Part shown: positions 1 through 11,476 of the stretch, in pieces
Position numbering within the stretch: the first letter of the stretch is position 1
How the letters are laid out: every line of letters starts with the position of its first letter
Origin: Acheta domesticus
Lineage: Eukaryota; Arthropoda; Insecta; Orthoptera; Gryllidae
Reading direction: 5' to 3'
NCBI GenBank assembly: GCA_031308135.1
Contig: JAHLJT010009419.1
Location: 30,408,869 to 30,472,868, forward strand
Length of the DNA: 64,000 nucleotides
Notes under the pieces: model-generated
Told to the model about the DNA's origin: nothing
The model's input: the letters and a program-made list of their open reading frames with translations, nothing else
The model's database searches: none
Made by a program: the position numbers and the translations under genes

Positions 1-29
1 TTTACTGTGTGTAGTATATACATTTCCCC

Positions 30-335
30 ATGGCCAAGTCGTGTCACAAGAGGAAACTCGAAGATGTTTTTTCTCAGTTGCCCGCCCCTTTTTTTATTGC
101 GGGGATTTATGACCACAATCCCCTCTGGGGTGGCACGGGACCTGCCCGAGAGGTTCTATCCTCGAAAATATTATTGACCAGCAAACTTAATTCTTCTGAA
201 CTCCGGGAATCCACTATTTCTCCATGCGTCAAACACCTTCGTCAATCGATCTGGCACTCTGCAGCCCCATCCCGATCTACCATGTAGAGTGGACCGTTCT
301 CCGATGATCCACATGGGAGTGACCATTTTTCCTGT
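30..335 (+). pseudogene. LINE endonuclease domain, C-terminal part, broken
   Basis: The translation shows a leader with a conserved aspartate-phenylalanine-like segment followed by the His-Asn-Pro-Leu-Trp-Gly-Gly pattern typical of LINE apurinic endonucleases. Further on is an Asn-Ser-Gly-x-Pro-x-Phe-Leu-His segment, and near 312-332 a Ser-Asp-His-Phe-like motif that normally closes the catalytic core. The frame changes several times, so the enzyme that would nick target DNA for reverse transcription cannot be made from this copy. The N-terminal half lies outside the window. Assignment rests on motif order and on the reverse transcriptase downstream. Confidence 0.6.
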
Positions 336-989
336 TTGGGTCCACTTTAATGTACCCTGATTTAGACGTTATCTACCCTCGCTGGCTATTCCATCGAGCC
401 ACTGGGATACATTCAGCGAGAAAATATAATGCCAGACCACGTTCAAAATAATATCGATACCTTGGTGGCCCAATTCACCGACGCCGTTCTTCGCGCAGCC
501 ACCATTGCAATCCCGAAGTCTACGTGTCGGCCACGACGCGTCCTGTGCCTGGTGGAATGCTGACTGTGCCACCGCGGTGCGTGACCGAAAGAGCAAGCAC
601 TCGCGAGGCTCAATAGGTTCCCCACGCATCAAACCTGATCGATTTCAAAAGAAAGCGGGCCAGAGCCAGATTAGTAATACGGGAAAGTAAGACCGCTTCC
701 TGGAGAGCCTTTATTTCTTCTCTTTCTTGCCATACCCCGCTAAAGTAGTATGGCGAAAGATCCGACAGATCGGAGGAAGATTTTCCCCATCATCTGTCCC
801 AGGACTTCTTATTAATGGAAATCTTATTACTTCTCCAGAAAAAAGTAGTTGAGGAATTGGCCTGTCATTATGAAAATTCCTCCAGTTCCTTACACTACTC
901 CCCTAGCTTCTTGAAAACGAAGAGTAGAATGGAGAAATGCAGATTGGACTTCTCTACCTGCCTGGAGGAAGATTATAACGCCCCTTTCT

Positions 990-2010
990 CCATGGATGAA
1001 TTTTCCTGTGCCGCTCACCCGTGGAAAAGATTCTGCTCCAGGACCAGACCAAATACACAACCAAATGTTAAAACACCTGCCGGAAGAGGCACGTATCTTT
1101 CTCCTCCGTATCTTCAACAAGATTGGATGGAACATACCTTCCCTAGAACCTGGCGCGAAGCGATTATTATTCCTATTCCTAAAGAAGGAAAGGACAGGAC
1201 AAAGCCGTCAACCTACCGTCCAATCTCGCTCACAAGCTGTATATGCAAACTTCTGGAGCGAATGGTGGATACGCGTTTGGTCTGGCACCTGGAGCAGAGA
1301 AACCTACTTACACCCATCCAATGTGGTTTCAGGAAGAACAGGTCAACCATGGAACACCTTGTCACCCTTACACACAGATCTCCACTGCTTTCGTGCTACG
1401 TCAACACCTGGTAGCAATTTTTTGATATAGAGAAAGCTTATGATACTACCTGGAGGTACGGCATTCTTCGCACCATCCATTCTGGGGTCTTAGGGGCCGG
1501 CTCCCCCTTTTTTTAGTAGCCTTTCTTTCCTCAAGATACTTCCGCGTTCGCCTTGGTGACAGGTTATCCGCCAGCCACCATTTAGAAAACGGGGTCCCTC
1601 AGGGCTCAATTCTGAGTGTCACTCTGTTTGCCATCGCTATCAATAGTATAGCGTCGATAATCCGAGAGCCGGTGAAAGCATCGCTCTTCGTTGACGACTT
1701 TGCCATTTGCTGCTCTTCCAAGAGTATTCAAGTGATAGAGAGACAATTACAACTTGTCCTCAACAAATTGCAGGAATGGACTGATGCGACAGGTTTCAAA
1801 TTCTCCGCATCAAAACTAGCTGTATGCACTTCTGCAGGATTCATCATCTCATAACCACCCGATCTTTTTCTTGGAAGCCATCTTCTACCTTTTGTGGACT
1901 CTGCAACTTTCCTTGGGCTTACTTTCGATAAGAGCCTAACTTGGCGAAATCATATACGTAAACTGAAGAGCCGATGTGTCTCACCTCTGAACCTCCTCCG
2001 CACCCTTACA
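990..2010 (+). pseudogene. LINE reverse transcriptase domain, frameshifted
   Basis: Successive frames show the LINE reverse transcriptase landmarks: an APGPDQI-type segment near 1,030-1,050, a WREAIIIPIPKEGKD segment near 1,150-1,200, STYRPISLTSCICKLLER near 1,208-1,260, an IEKAYDTTW segment near 1,425-1,450, VPQGS at 1,594-1,608 and the catalytic FVDD at 1,687-1,698. The last two are the active-site motifs of non-LTR polymerases that copy RNA at the nicked target. At least three frame changes and an in-frame stop after the FVDD block show decay or sequencing indels. The C-terminal thumb region runs on to about 2,300 in broken frames. Confidence 0.85.
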
Positions 2011-2569
2011 GGCAGCTCTTGGGAGAGCTGACCGTGTGTGTCTCTTGCGTTTGTATAGAACCCTCATCCGCTCTATTTGGATTATGGATGTATTGTATAT
2101 GGGTCAGCGTCACATCAACCCTCCGGCCATTAAATACCATTCACAACGCCGTATAAGAATTAGTACAGGCGCCTACCGCACGAGTCGCATCGAATGCCTC
2201 TTGGCCGAAGCTGGAGAACCATCTCTGAGCCGAAGGCGAGATATTTATTAGCCTCTTAGGGCTAAAGTGTCGGGACTGGTTGACCACCCTTGTCGTCGTA
2301 TAATCATCCACCCAAAGTATGAGTCCTCGTACAATTCTTCGAACTCGTTACCCCATCCCCCAGGTATTAGATTACGAAATCTTCTCCGGGAATTAAATGT
2401 CAGAACTTCCCACCCCTGTGAGACCCACAAGTGACCCGGACCCCCTTGGAAACTCCTCCTTCCCAGTATTGACCTCAGACTCTCCCATTTACCAAACAAA
2501 CTACTAGTCCTCTGGTTTACCAGAAGCAGTTTTAAATGAGAGAAAAAGAAGAATCCTATCCGGATCATT

Positions 2570-3330
2570 TATTCTTATACACGGATGGTTCATCGTGCAG
2601 CGACGCGGTGGCATGTGGTTTTTACTGTATCAGGGCCACCAATCATTTCGGCTTCACTCCAAATGCAGTATTTTCACTGCCGAAATGTGTGCAATCTTGA
2701 GGCCCTAAAATACATTGAATCAGCGACGTTGCGGCGAGTAGTTATCTGTTTCGATTCTCTCAGCTCTCTTCAAGCTGTCTCCCGTCCTTCGTCAGACTAC
2801 CTGACTTTATCGTTCAAAGCCTGATTCATCGTCTTCTGTCCCGCGCTATGACTGGTACTTAGTTGGGTCCCAGGCCCGTGAGTATCAGAGGGAACGAACT
2901 GGCCGACAGGCGGCGAAATCAGCGACTCGTAAAATCGTATCGACATCCCTCTGTGCATTACCGATGTTCAGGCTTTCTTGAAACGATCCGTGCTAGAGCG
3001 TGGCAAACAGAGTGGCACAATAGCACTTTCAAACTAAGTGCGATAAAGAATTCTGTGTATCCCTGGCGCTCCTCATCACGGTCCTGTAGACGCGAGGAAG
3101 TTATTTTAACCCGTCTTCGTATCGGACACTGCCATTTCTCTCACGGTTTCTTCTTCGAAATGAACCTCCTCCCATCTGTGACTCGTGCCAGACTGTTCTT
3201 TCCGTGGAACACGTCCTCTGTACTGTAGGAAATTTGTGGCAGTCGACGAAGACATGACCTGGGCAACTCGCTACAAGTGGTGCTCGGGATGACGATTCTG
3301 CGCTCTCAAAACTTTTTTGTTTTGAGAGAA
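2570..3330 (+). pseudogene. LINE RNase HI domain and Cys/His-rich C-terminus, frameshifted
   Basis: A YTDGS motif near 2,578 supplies the first RNase H carboxylate. The region near 2,740-2,770 has a segment equivalent to CSDSLSSLQAV, with the second serine-aspartate replaced by phenylalanine-aspartate in one frame. Near 2,870-2,920 is the IRGNELAD block that carries the last catalytic aspartate. The tail holds a TRLRIGHCHFSHG segment and a Cys-x2-Cys...His...Cys pattern that commonly ends such LINE proteins. The domain would remove the RNA template strand. The mirrored copy at 63,354-64,000 is more open, and the left copy differs from it mainly by one-base deletions. Confidence 0.8.
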
Positions 3331-3566
3331 AGCAGAATATATAATTTTATTTGAAAGAACAAGTTTTATGTTGTTTTTTGGCCCTTTACAGCCAATTTTA
3401 CGTTTTAAGATAAATTTACGCGCCCTTTTTCTATTTCCTTCTGCAATTCTACATGTATACTTGATGCAGAATTCGAGCCTCCTTTTTAGCCCATGTACAT
3501 GCTTTTAAACAGTGAGTAAGTTACATATGCAAACACTGAATATTCTTTTTCCAAATACTCTGGCAT

Positions 3567-3622
3567 GGGCGCCAATGACCACAGCAGTCGAAGCGCCCTT
3601 TAAACCCTATCAATCAATCAAT
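3567..3622 (+). other. LINE 3' stem-loop and TCAA-repeat tail
   Basis: GGGCGC at 3,567-3,572 pairs with GCGCCC at 3,593-3,598 around a 20-nt loop. It is followed by CCCTATCAATCAATCAATC, a short tetranucleotide repeat ending the element. Such 3' hairpins and simple tails are the recognition end for target-primed reverse transcription in many LINEs. The same structure occurs inverted at about 63,080-63,135. Confidence 0.65.
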
Positions 3623-3654
3623 CGATTGCCTAGACAGAAATCGACTTTTCGTTC

Positions 3655-4437
3655 GGGTTTGTTCGAACTTGAGTGATTGCGATGTCGTTTTTTGTTGAGA
3701 TTGGTCGCGACCTCTTGTCTTTTGTCATCTGTCTTGACATACTTCATTTGTTGAACTTATCAGTCAATGTCGATGTCGGTGTTCTTTGGGCCAACTCCGT
3801 CGAATTGATTCTTTGATGCTTCTAAAGCTAATGCTTTTTGAAACAATTCTCGAAATTTTGTGGTTTCAGTTGAAGAATATTCTCCTGATGGAGTTGTCCT
3901 TGATTCCTCGAAAAATTGTGCAGACGAAAAGTGTCTGCAACTGAATTCTGCAGTTACATTCTGAAACAAAATGCAGTCTCTAATTGTCGTTCTGTCAATT
4001 GTAGCCACCAAATTCTGAAATTGATTGATTATCCTGTTGGTATTCGATAAAAGAATTGATGTTGCGCCAACAAACAATTTTTCTTTCGTGCTAACTGCAT
4101 TTCTAAAAGTGAAATGAGTTCGTCGAGTTTTTTCTTTTGTAATGTTGGTGCTGCCAGTGCCGCAATCATGTTAAAATATTTGCGCATTGAATTAAGTTAT
4201 AACTTGGCCGCAATAATCTTATTTTATTACGTTCTTCGTTTCTATATAATTTTCGATTCTGGATTTATAATTTCTAAAAGATTCTTTGTAGAATCAAAGT
4301 TCTCAAAATTTGGGCAAAAAGTGCCTTATTAACAGCCACTACTGGTGGCTTTCCCGACGTTTGTTTTGTCAGTATTTTTTCAAGCATTTGCTGTTGAAAC
4401 TGTGTGAATGTTCAATTGTCCATTTGATCATAATTGA
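3655..4437 (-). pseudogene. Ty3/gypsy-like Gag remnant, left copy
   Basis: Read on the - strand, the region from about 4,437 downward gives a short leader rich in glutamine, then a capsid-like region. This region includes an ALEASK segment near 3,805-3,830, a pattern seen in Gag proteins of arthropod Ty3/gypsy elements of the K02A2.6-like type. It would form the capsid of retrotransposon particles. The longest open piece is 105 codons (3,760-4,077), with stops and frame changes around it. The reading frame is cut off on its 3' side by the LINE. No LTR, protease or polymerase is visible here. Confidence 0.6.
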
Positions 4438-4439
4438 TT

Positions 4440-5589
4440 TTATTTATTGTAATTTATAATTAAATACTTATAAATAAACAATCAAACATTCCTCCCTTGA
4501 ATTTAGCTTGAATGTTTAGCAATTGGGAAATCGCGTGATTAGGGCTACCTGGGACAAAATACGTCTTTCCTTAAAATGTAAAACCATCGCTCCCATATTC
4601 AGCAAATGCATCAGTGTCATGGAATACAATCTTTAAACATAAATGGATTTATTTAAATGACAGGGAACCAAGAAAATATACAACAATTTTTAGTTAGAGA
4701 AATAGTGATGAAGGAATACTGTAACTACATACTGAAATTATTATACAAGATTAAGCTTGTACCTGATTACTGGATGCAAGATTAACCTCATATCTAGTAT
4801 TTTGCCTAGCAAGTCTCGAAAAAAAAAAAAAGTTACCGTTTCTACATCGAACAATATTTCTCCCTTTTCGATTTAGCTAGCTTAGACCTTGAGGCAGACA
4901 TCATCCAAATTGTGAAGCTGTTCGAACACATTGGGCTTGCTCAAATTCTCAAAATCGAAAAAGGAAACATTATTGGCAAGCACACCCACAGGTCCATTTT
5001 GTTCACTAGTACGCCACGGCAAAATGATAGGCCATACATGTCGATACGTCTTACATTTTCCGATATCAGTTTTTTCAGTCCTCCTCCCCTAGTAAACATT
5101 GAAAATAAAAATCATTCTCAGGAATCGCAACGTACTGTGCTTTCTTTAAATCGCTTTGGTAACTTTTGTAAGTTGTCTTACGGCTGGTTCACCGGCACTG
5201 TTTAAATTTTTGTTTTAAATTTTGCATTTAACTGCATGCCGTCTAAAAGTTAGTCATCGCACCATCAAAGAATAGGAATCACTTACATTCTAATTTAAAA
5301 AATGAAAACACAACATTCATTTGCAAAAATAAATATGATCTTGGAACAGACACTGCAGCACAAGAGTCAACAGGAAGGTTGGTACTGTCTGTTCTCAGAG
5401 AGCAGCTCAGAGAAAGTATATGATATGTAGAACCACAATCTCACTAATTTCCCTCGTTGAGACGGAACCTCATCCTTTCGTTTCTGCGCATGCTTTGTTG
5501 ACCAGTTGACCAGTCACCAGTACAAACACGGGAAAGATAAAAATATTTGTTGAACGTCAACTGGTACCATCCTTACTCCTCCATCCTTT
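4440..5589. other. Intergenic block with an unassigned conserved ORF fragment
   Basis: AT-rich spacer. A stretch at about 4,880-5,070 (+) is mirrored at about 61,640-61,830 (-), where about 55 codons read cleanly in one frame (leucine-glutamate-rich start, then HIGLAQILKIEKGNII). The left copy carries frame changes that extend it differently (97-codon frame at 4,912-5,205). I do not recognise the family. It may be a transposon or gene fragment. Nothing else above noise is visible apart from an A-run at 4,819-4,831. Confidence 0.35.
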
Positions 5590-6299
5590 GACTTCTTCTA
5601 AATCTTGATGGAGGAGTAGCAGCTCCAGTAACAAGCGTGGGAATAGAAGAAGTAATCCCTGGACGGAGAAGTACTAGCAGTTGCAGGAGGCATAGTATAG
5701 CAGAAATAGCATTCGGTTTACGTGTTGCACCGGCAGCAACAGAAGTGCAACATCGCTCCTTTCCGGAACAAAAACATTCACAGTCGGAGACAGTTCAGTG
5801 TTCTCAGTCTCCATTTCAGATATACAGGTATCACAACAAAATTGTCCGAATCAAAAGGATTTTCTGGATATAAAAATCTTGCGGAATCCAGACTCACCAT
5901 TTCTAAGTTGGACTTGGAGGTTTTGGTGCCCCACCAGTCATTCTACTACATTTATTGTATTCTCCCATTTTTTTCTTCGGACGTCGTTTTCATTGTTTTC
6001 CACTGGCTGTATATCTGCTTCAATTCCCTAAGTCTATAGTTAAATCTGTTAAATATATTTGTTATTTCTTGACAAGCGTTTTTTATTAGCAACATTATCG
6101 TTGCTTTTCACATACATCACGTCCAGAACTGCCTCATTATTTCTCTTAGTAGTTGCTAGAAAGAAAGAGAAAACAGGAAAGGTCAGCACATTCCAACATC
6201 ACACTTTCATAAAAGAATGCAAAATATTCAACAAAAAAGCCTCTTTCTTACCTTCTCTTCACTTTACCAGTTCACACTCCTCGCGCGCTTTTCAGCCAT
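5590..6299 (-). pseudogene. Myb/SANT-like DNA-binding protein remnant, left copy
   Basis: Mirror copy of 60,400-61,106. The - strand ATG at 6,299 opens a basic leader that ends in a tryptophan and an in-frame stop. A GT donor and a pyrimidine-rich AG acceptor bound a short intron of about 97 nt. The second exon reads, in changing frames, a helix-rich segment ending in basic residues and a TGGAPKPPSP tail. This matches the Myb/SANT-like domain family found in NAIF1-like and zeste-like proteins and in some Harbinger-type transposons, where it binds DNA. Stops and frameshifts make it a pseudogene as read. Confidence 0.55.
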
Positions 6300-6420
6300 C
6301 GTTTGACTAAATTACTAATAAAAAACTACTATTAAAACACTATTAAAAACTAACAACGCCGTAACGCGTTTATATTTATATTTCACAACGCATGTATGCA
6401 TGCTACGTCTATGTTATTTC

Positions 6421-7240
6421 CTATAATATATTGTACTGTTGAATGAAACATCTATGCAATTCCTGCCTGTATCCTATACGAATTGTATCACAACGGGTAA
6501 GGCGAAAATACAACCTGATGATTTCTTCGTTCATAGCATTAGTCCATTGAACACTCCGTCGTGGCAGACCTGCCACAGTGCTCCCAAGTGAACTCTGGGA
6601 AAACACTCTGCTCGGGTGCAGTTAACAGATCTTGCGTACTGCTTCCGTCGGCTGTAGTAGTTTCGGGTATTCCGATGTGAGCCCGCCTGTTCAGCGTCAC
6701 AACCACTAGCGGTATGCTGTCACAGACAGCGCTAGCTCCATCTGCCCTGGCGCTTCCCAAGCAGCGGCTCTGGGCCTAGGCAAATTTCCAATGGTCTCTC
6801 CATTTCAAAGTGGGTGTGGTCTGATAGGGCTGCTATCTTATGGCCTTTACACCTGCCATCATGTGTATTAACCCCACATGAAGAGGTTGCTCCTTCCGCC
6901 CAACTTTGGCCGTTGAAGACTTCGCCCCTGTAACCCCGGGCATGGACACCCCTTATCAACCCTTGAGGAGAAGAGTCACCTCAAGGCTATCTTCATGTCT
7001 TCTGTGAACTGCCTCTTCTGTAAGTCATCTTCTGGAGTACTTCTTCGTCTGACCCCTCTCCTTCGATCGGTCCGCCATGGGAGACCTACCAGTAGCTACT
7101 CTACCGCCGGCATAGCTCTCAGGGTCATTGGGGCACTCAAGCTCCACCACCAATGTCAAGGTCATGTACTCCCAGAGATTTGCAGTCAAGTAGTCTCCTG
7201 TAGTCATCAGCACATATTCTCAGTTGCAGATTGCTGTTGG
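6421..7240 (-). pseudogene. Fragment of a second LINE ORF, left copy
   Basis: The - strand contains a segment of about 45 residues around QWTNAMNEEIIRLYF and IGYRQELHRCF (about 6,430-6,550). This resembles the conserved WT-x-EMN...YY...YR-x-x-x-H region upstream of the reverse transcriptase in many arthropod and mollusc LINEs. Upstream lies a GC-richer leader with broken frames (about 6,650-7,240) of the kind seen in 5' parts of such elements. No endonuclease or polymerase motif follows, so the copy is truncated. The family assignment rests on one motif and is tentative. The mirrored copy is at 59,441-60,280. Confidence 0.45.
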
Positions 7241-8899
7241 CTGGTGGCTGGGCTGGTTCAGCTGTCTGCGAGTCAATTTGGCAGGTTCCATCTCCATTGT
7301 CACAATCATTGTTCTAGCCTCTTAGATATTTTAGATCCACTCATGTGCTTTCTGTTCAGATTCAGCAAGAAATGTTTATTCTCATTATGTACTAGCATTC
7401 CGTTTTGGGTCAGACATAACTGACATGATACATTTTGCTTGGTTTAAACATACAAAAAAGTAATGCGATGAAAATATCATAACAAAAAGCAATGCAAAAT
7501 TGCCAATGTACAATTATACGCTAGCACGCATCCTCATTGCGAACGCCGCAGCTTCGAATTTAATTTAAAGAAAATGAATGTCGTATATTATTTCATTATT
7601 ATAGACTTTATTTCTCAGTCAACCTGGGTATAAGGAATTCTGTCTTTTGGTGTCAAGTAAGACTGCCATTTTGTCCAACAGTTTGCAATTTTGTTGGTAG
7701 TTTCAATTTTGAGGTAGAATACATAACCTTTCCAAATGTCTTTTGATGGTTCTACACATTCTGTAGTAAGTATTTGAGTATTTTAAGGAAGTTTCTGCTG
7801 TAGAACTTTTATGATAACCCTGTACTTGATATTGTCTAAAAATTAGTTTTACATTATTATGTGTTAATGAGCATTCTATGCACATTAGTGCACTGTTCTG
7901 CTATTATTATTAATGAGTATTCTATTTGTCATTGAAGCTGACATTTGAACTCTATAGTGGAAGTGTTTAACTTAATCTGTCACAGGAATTACGTGTTTTG
8001 ACTTACTTTGGACTTATTGTTGCACTTATTATTTCTGCATCACATTTAATTATATTAATTTGTATTCAGTGATTGATTTACAATTTTTATAATTGATATT
8101 TAGTTTTGAAGTATCTTGAAAATGTTAATGTTTGTGATTTTCAAAAGAGGTTTAGTATTTAGTATTAAATGTTTCTTTGAACTTTCTTCTGACCATTGTA
8201 TAGTTTCATTTTGTATTCAACGTGCAGTTTATGTTATGACTTGTGGAACAAAAGTTTTAAAATATATTTATTAATATCATTAGTATATACTACATACATT
8301 TTACATGTGTTGTTTTGTGTCTGGAAAAGACAACTTACAATTTCTATTTGAAGTCTCTTGTAATTTTGTGTCTGATGATTTTGAAAGTTATTAACGATAT
8401 TTATATTGGCAATTACCTTTCTAACAAGAACTTTGTATTGTACTATTCTAATGTGCTTTAAAATTGTAATTTGCTTCTGAACTATGATAGGTTTTCATTA
8501 CATGAATTTTTAAATATCAATGAAGTAATTATGAATCAATATGTATGGAGTTTATATATCATAACAGCACTTCTCTCATTGGATCATATACCTTGAGAGA
8601 GCAGGAAAATATTGTAAAGAATCATATTGTTCAATAAACTATTTATTATTATTATTATTATTTTGTGTATTGCTCATTGATGCTCTAAACATTTATTTAT
8701 TCCTCTGTGATCATCAAACATTCTGACAGCTCACCATCAAAATAAGTGTCAGTTGGATCATGATATATCTATTTCTTAAAATTATAAAATCAGTTTAGCT
8801 CTCTAAGATGTCAATCACAGGCACTTTTGACTTTATATATTGATATTTTAAATTAACCTAAATAGTTTTCCACCAAAACTAGCTTATTATTATAAAGAT
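7241..8899. other. AT-rich spacer without recognisable genes, left
   Basis: Low-GC sequence with only short frames and no protein motif I recognise. It includes a short ATT microsatellite. It is mirrored at about 57,790-59,440. An insertion-free, single-copy intergenic or intronic origin is plausible. Confidence 0.6.
8641..8664 (+). repeat. (ATT)n microsatellite, about 8 units
   Basis: Uninterrupted ATT repeats. The mirror locus at 58,000-58,050 has about 17 units, so the two arms have different alleles at this site. Confidence 0.9.
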
Positions 8900-10420
8900 C
8901 CAATTGCATATTTTGTGTGCTCACCGCGCATCCTGTGCCCTGTGAGCGCGTGCCGATGCTGTACTCACCTGGTACCCACCTCTCACACGGCGCCACGCAC
9001 GATGATGAGCCAACAGCAGGACTAGGTTGCTGGCTATGTTGACACACAGCACACACACATATCGGCCTCCGGTAGCTCAGGTGATGTAGCCAGAGGGCTA
9101 CTAGAAAGAATAGAGACGGAGGACCACCTCGAACGAGGAAATTAGGGGTCGGCCGAAAGATAGCAAAAACGCAAACTGAAGGATAATATTAATTTAATTA
9201 TCTGAATAGTTATGACAGTGAAATTGCCTCTTGGAAGAGATAAGACTTATGAACTAAGAAAGGAAAGGAAAAAACAAACAATTTCAAACTATTATACTAT
9301 ATACAAATGCATGCCGGACCGAGCAGTGAAATATTAATAAAAATCCTAATTCTAAGTCTTAAATTAATGAATACAGAAGGTGCAAACTGAATAGAAAAGA
9401 AAAGAACACAATAAATGAATAATGCTAAACGTTAAGCAATTACTGGAGTGTTCGAATGTCTTTAAATAGCTCGGCACTGCTGGAGTCAAGAAAAGGTACC
9501 TGATATGCGGAGATGTTCACGTTCGGCGGGCTCGTACCGTCACCGCTGGAGCTCGATGTGCCTCTGGCGATGCGTCTGCGATGACAAACAGCACCAACGG
9601 ATCCGATGTTCGGCGTCCCCGGACTCGATGAAGCGGCAGTGTATGCCGCCGTGGTCTGACGCCGTGCCGCCGCTCACTAACGCGCCACAATGTGCGAGTG
9701 ATGTCGTTCAAAATGTATGCCAGTGTGGCGCACTTTGATGGGCAGCCTGTAGCCCTGTCAATGCCGTTGTGGCCTGAAGATAACTCACAGCTTTAAATGG
9801 CTCGGCACAAGTGTCGGCTAGGCCGCGTAAGCATGAGCAGTTTACATGACTGCCGCGGAAAGTTGTTTGCTCATGGCAGCGGCCCTGAGTGCCAATGACG
9901 CTCTGTCATCTGAGCGATGTCTGGCAAGCGAAATCTTTTTTGGCGCGATGGCTCCCGACAATATATAGGCAACCGCCCCCCGACCTCGCGGTGGTGGGTG
10001 GCCACCTGCAAGGCGTGGCGCAGGGGGATGGCGTGAGATGGAGGGGGGAGCCCTTGGGTAGCCGCCTTGCTTGGGCCCCGAGACAAGGGGCGGGGGTGCT
10101 GTCTGTGTCGAGGTGCGGCGGCCGAAGCTTAACTGCCCCGCTGAGGGGGGGGATGAGGCGCATCCGGGCGGCCGCGGCCGCGGCGGCGCGGCGCGCGTCA
10201 GAATGCGGCCGTTGGCGACCGCCGGCGGCGGCGCCCTTTTGAGACAATGGGCGTCTTTGCCGACTACCGCAAAGGAGTGAGCCACCGCCTTCGTTAAGGA
10301 CGGCAACCCGACAGAAGGTGCGGCGGGATTAACGGGAGACGGGCGCGCGGAGGAAGGGGGCGACCGGCCCACCGCTTTCCAACGGCGCGGGCGGTCTTCC
10401 TACCGCTAGCGTGCGTAAAC
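8900..10420. other. GC-rich, CpG-rich block of unknown function, left copy
   Basis: GC content rises sharply, with the densest core at about 9,842-10,410, full of CG dinucleotides and NotI-like GCGGCCGC motifs, in an otherwise AT-rich region. Both arms keep a TATATAGG motif (9,963-9,970; - strand CCTATATA) at one edge of the core. Overlapping frames of 60-190 codons occur on both strands, as expected from GC-rich DNA with few stops, and none shows a known domain. It could be a CpG-island promoter, an untranslated leader of a transposon or an unannotated non-coding gene. It is mirrored at about 56,250-57,780. Confidence 0.5.
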
Positions 10421-11325
10421 ATATTTAATAAAACGTGTTCAGTATGTAACACAATGCAAAATTTTACTACCTACTTTAATAGCCGATTGGAGTGTGTGTT
10501 TTAATTTTTTTTTAAATTTAGATTTTCTGTATTACATGACAAATATAATTTGACTCCAAAATGTCATTTTCTGTACACAGATTATACTTCAAATATAGCA
10601 AACAATATAACAAACATATTGGGATATATTAAAAGACCTTATGTCAAATGTAATTCTATTAACAAAATACCTTACGTAATACAAACTATAAATATTATAA
10701 TAATGATAATGGTTGGTAAAGCTATTTTCACTAGTAGTTTTGTCACCCACTTACAAAACTTAAATCATTAAAGTGGAAACTTTTCAAGGTACATTCTTTT
10801 AGTCTCGCAGACACATATTTAGGATCACAAGAGCCATTTATAGATTGTATCTTCAGTGCAATACAATCAGCTTTCAATATCTCAGCATGTGTTTTTTTTA
10901 GGGAATTTCACAATGTGGTATTTTTTGAAAACTTTTTATGACTGTCAGCTATTAAGATTGAATTTTCAATTTTCCCTTCATTCATCCAGAAGATTTGCAA
11001 CTTTTTTCAAAATCAGTCAGATTAATTCATATTGTGAATAGCCTAAATCTACAATGTGTATATTAGCAATTGAATGATCTTGTGATGTGACTGATTAAAG
11101 CTATAATCAAACTATAATGAAAACTATAACTTTATAATGTGATGATAGTAAAAACATTTAAATATTAGTGAGATTTTATTTTCATGAACATAATATATTT
11201 TAAGTATATGTATCAGTTGTGTATTGGATGTAAATCCATATGAATATTAATAAATAAAAATGTTTGGTATTACTGTTTCAAATATTCGTTTGTGAAAATA
11301 GATTTTATCTCCTACAGTACATCTC

Positions 11326-11357
11326 TTACAGTGCATAGAGTTCTCTATGCACTGTAA
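11326..11357. other. Perfect hairpin, 15-bp stem and 2-nt loop
   Basis: TTACAGTGCATAGAG at 11,326-11,340 is followed after TT by its exact complement at 11,343-11,357. The mirrored copy at 55,325-55,352 keeps a 13-bp stem with loop AA. Confidence 0.85.
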
Positions 11358-11449
11358 ACTGTTGTGTGTCCATCCATCCTTGCACCCTTCCTTTAGTATT
11401 AGACTTTCTGGTTTTACATTCAAGGTAAATGAGTTGTGATTTATGCATA

Positions 11450-11476
11450 GTGTAAGAGAATAGTGTTCTCTTACAC
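11450..11476. other. Perfect hairpin, 11-bp stem and 5-nt loop
   Basis: GTGTAAGAGAA (11,450-11,460) pairs with TTCTCTTACAC (11,466-11,476). It lies about 100 bp from the first hairpin and is mirrored at 55,203-55,229 with a different loop. Confidence 0.85.

Larger units (their letters stand above)
1..3625 (+). mobile_element. Non-LTR retrotransposon (LINE) with EN-RT-RNase H order, 5' end outside window
   Basis: Conceptual translation in shifting frames gives, in order, part of an apurinic-type endonuclease, a reverse transcriptase, an RNase HI domain and a cysteine/histidine-rich tail. A 3' UTR follows, ending in a stem-loop and short TCAA-type repeats. Possession of RNase H places it among the I, LOA, R1 or related Jockey-superfamily LINEs; I cannot choose the clade. 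Many frameshifts and stops make this copy dead as read. The 3' end lies next to the end of a gag remnant on the opposite strand, so the LINE appears to have inserted into an older LTR element. The right arm carries the same junction at about 63,070. Confidence 0.85.

Noticed and set aside
4114..4332. 72-codon + strand frame
   Set aside because: It is antisense to the gag remnant, and its mirrored copy does not keep the frame.
9060..9135. tRNA-like segment (GGTAGCTCAGGTGATGTAG resembles an A box)
   Set aside because: No proper anticodon arm or T arm can be folded, and the CCTCGAACGAGG stretch leaves no seven-base loop. At best it is a SINE-like promoter relic.
9842..10372. 176-codon and other GC-rich frames in the CpG block
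   Set aside because: Several overlapping frames on both strands are open only because stops are rare in GC-rich DNA. The frames change between the two arms, and no domain is visible.
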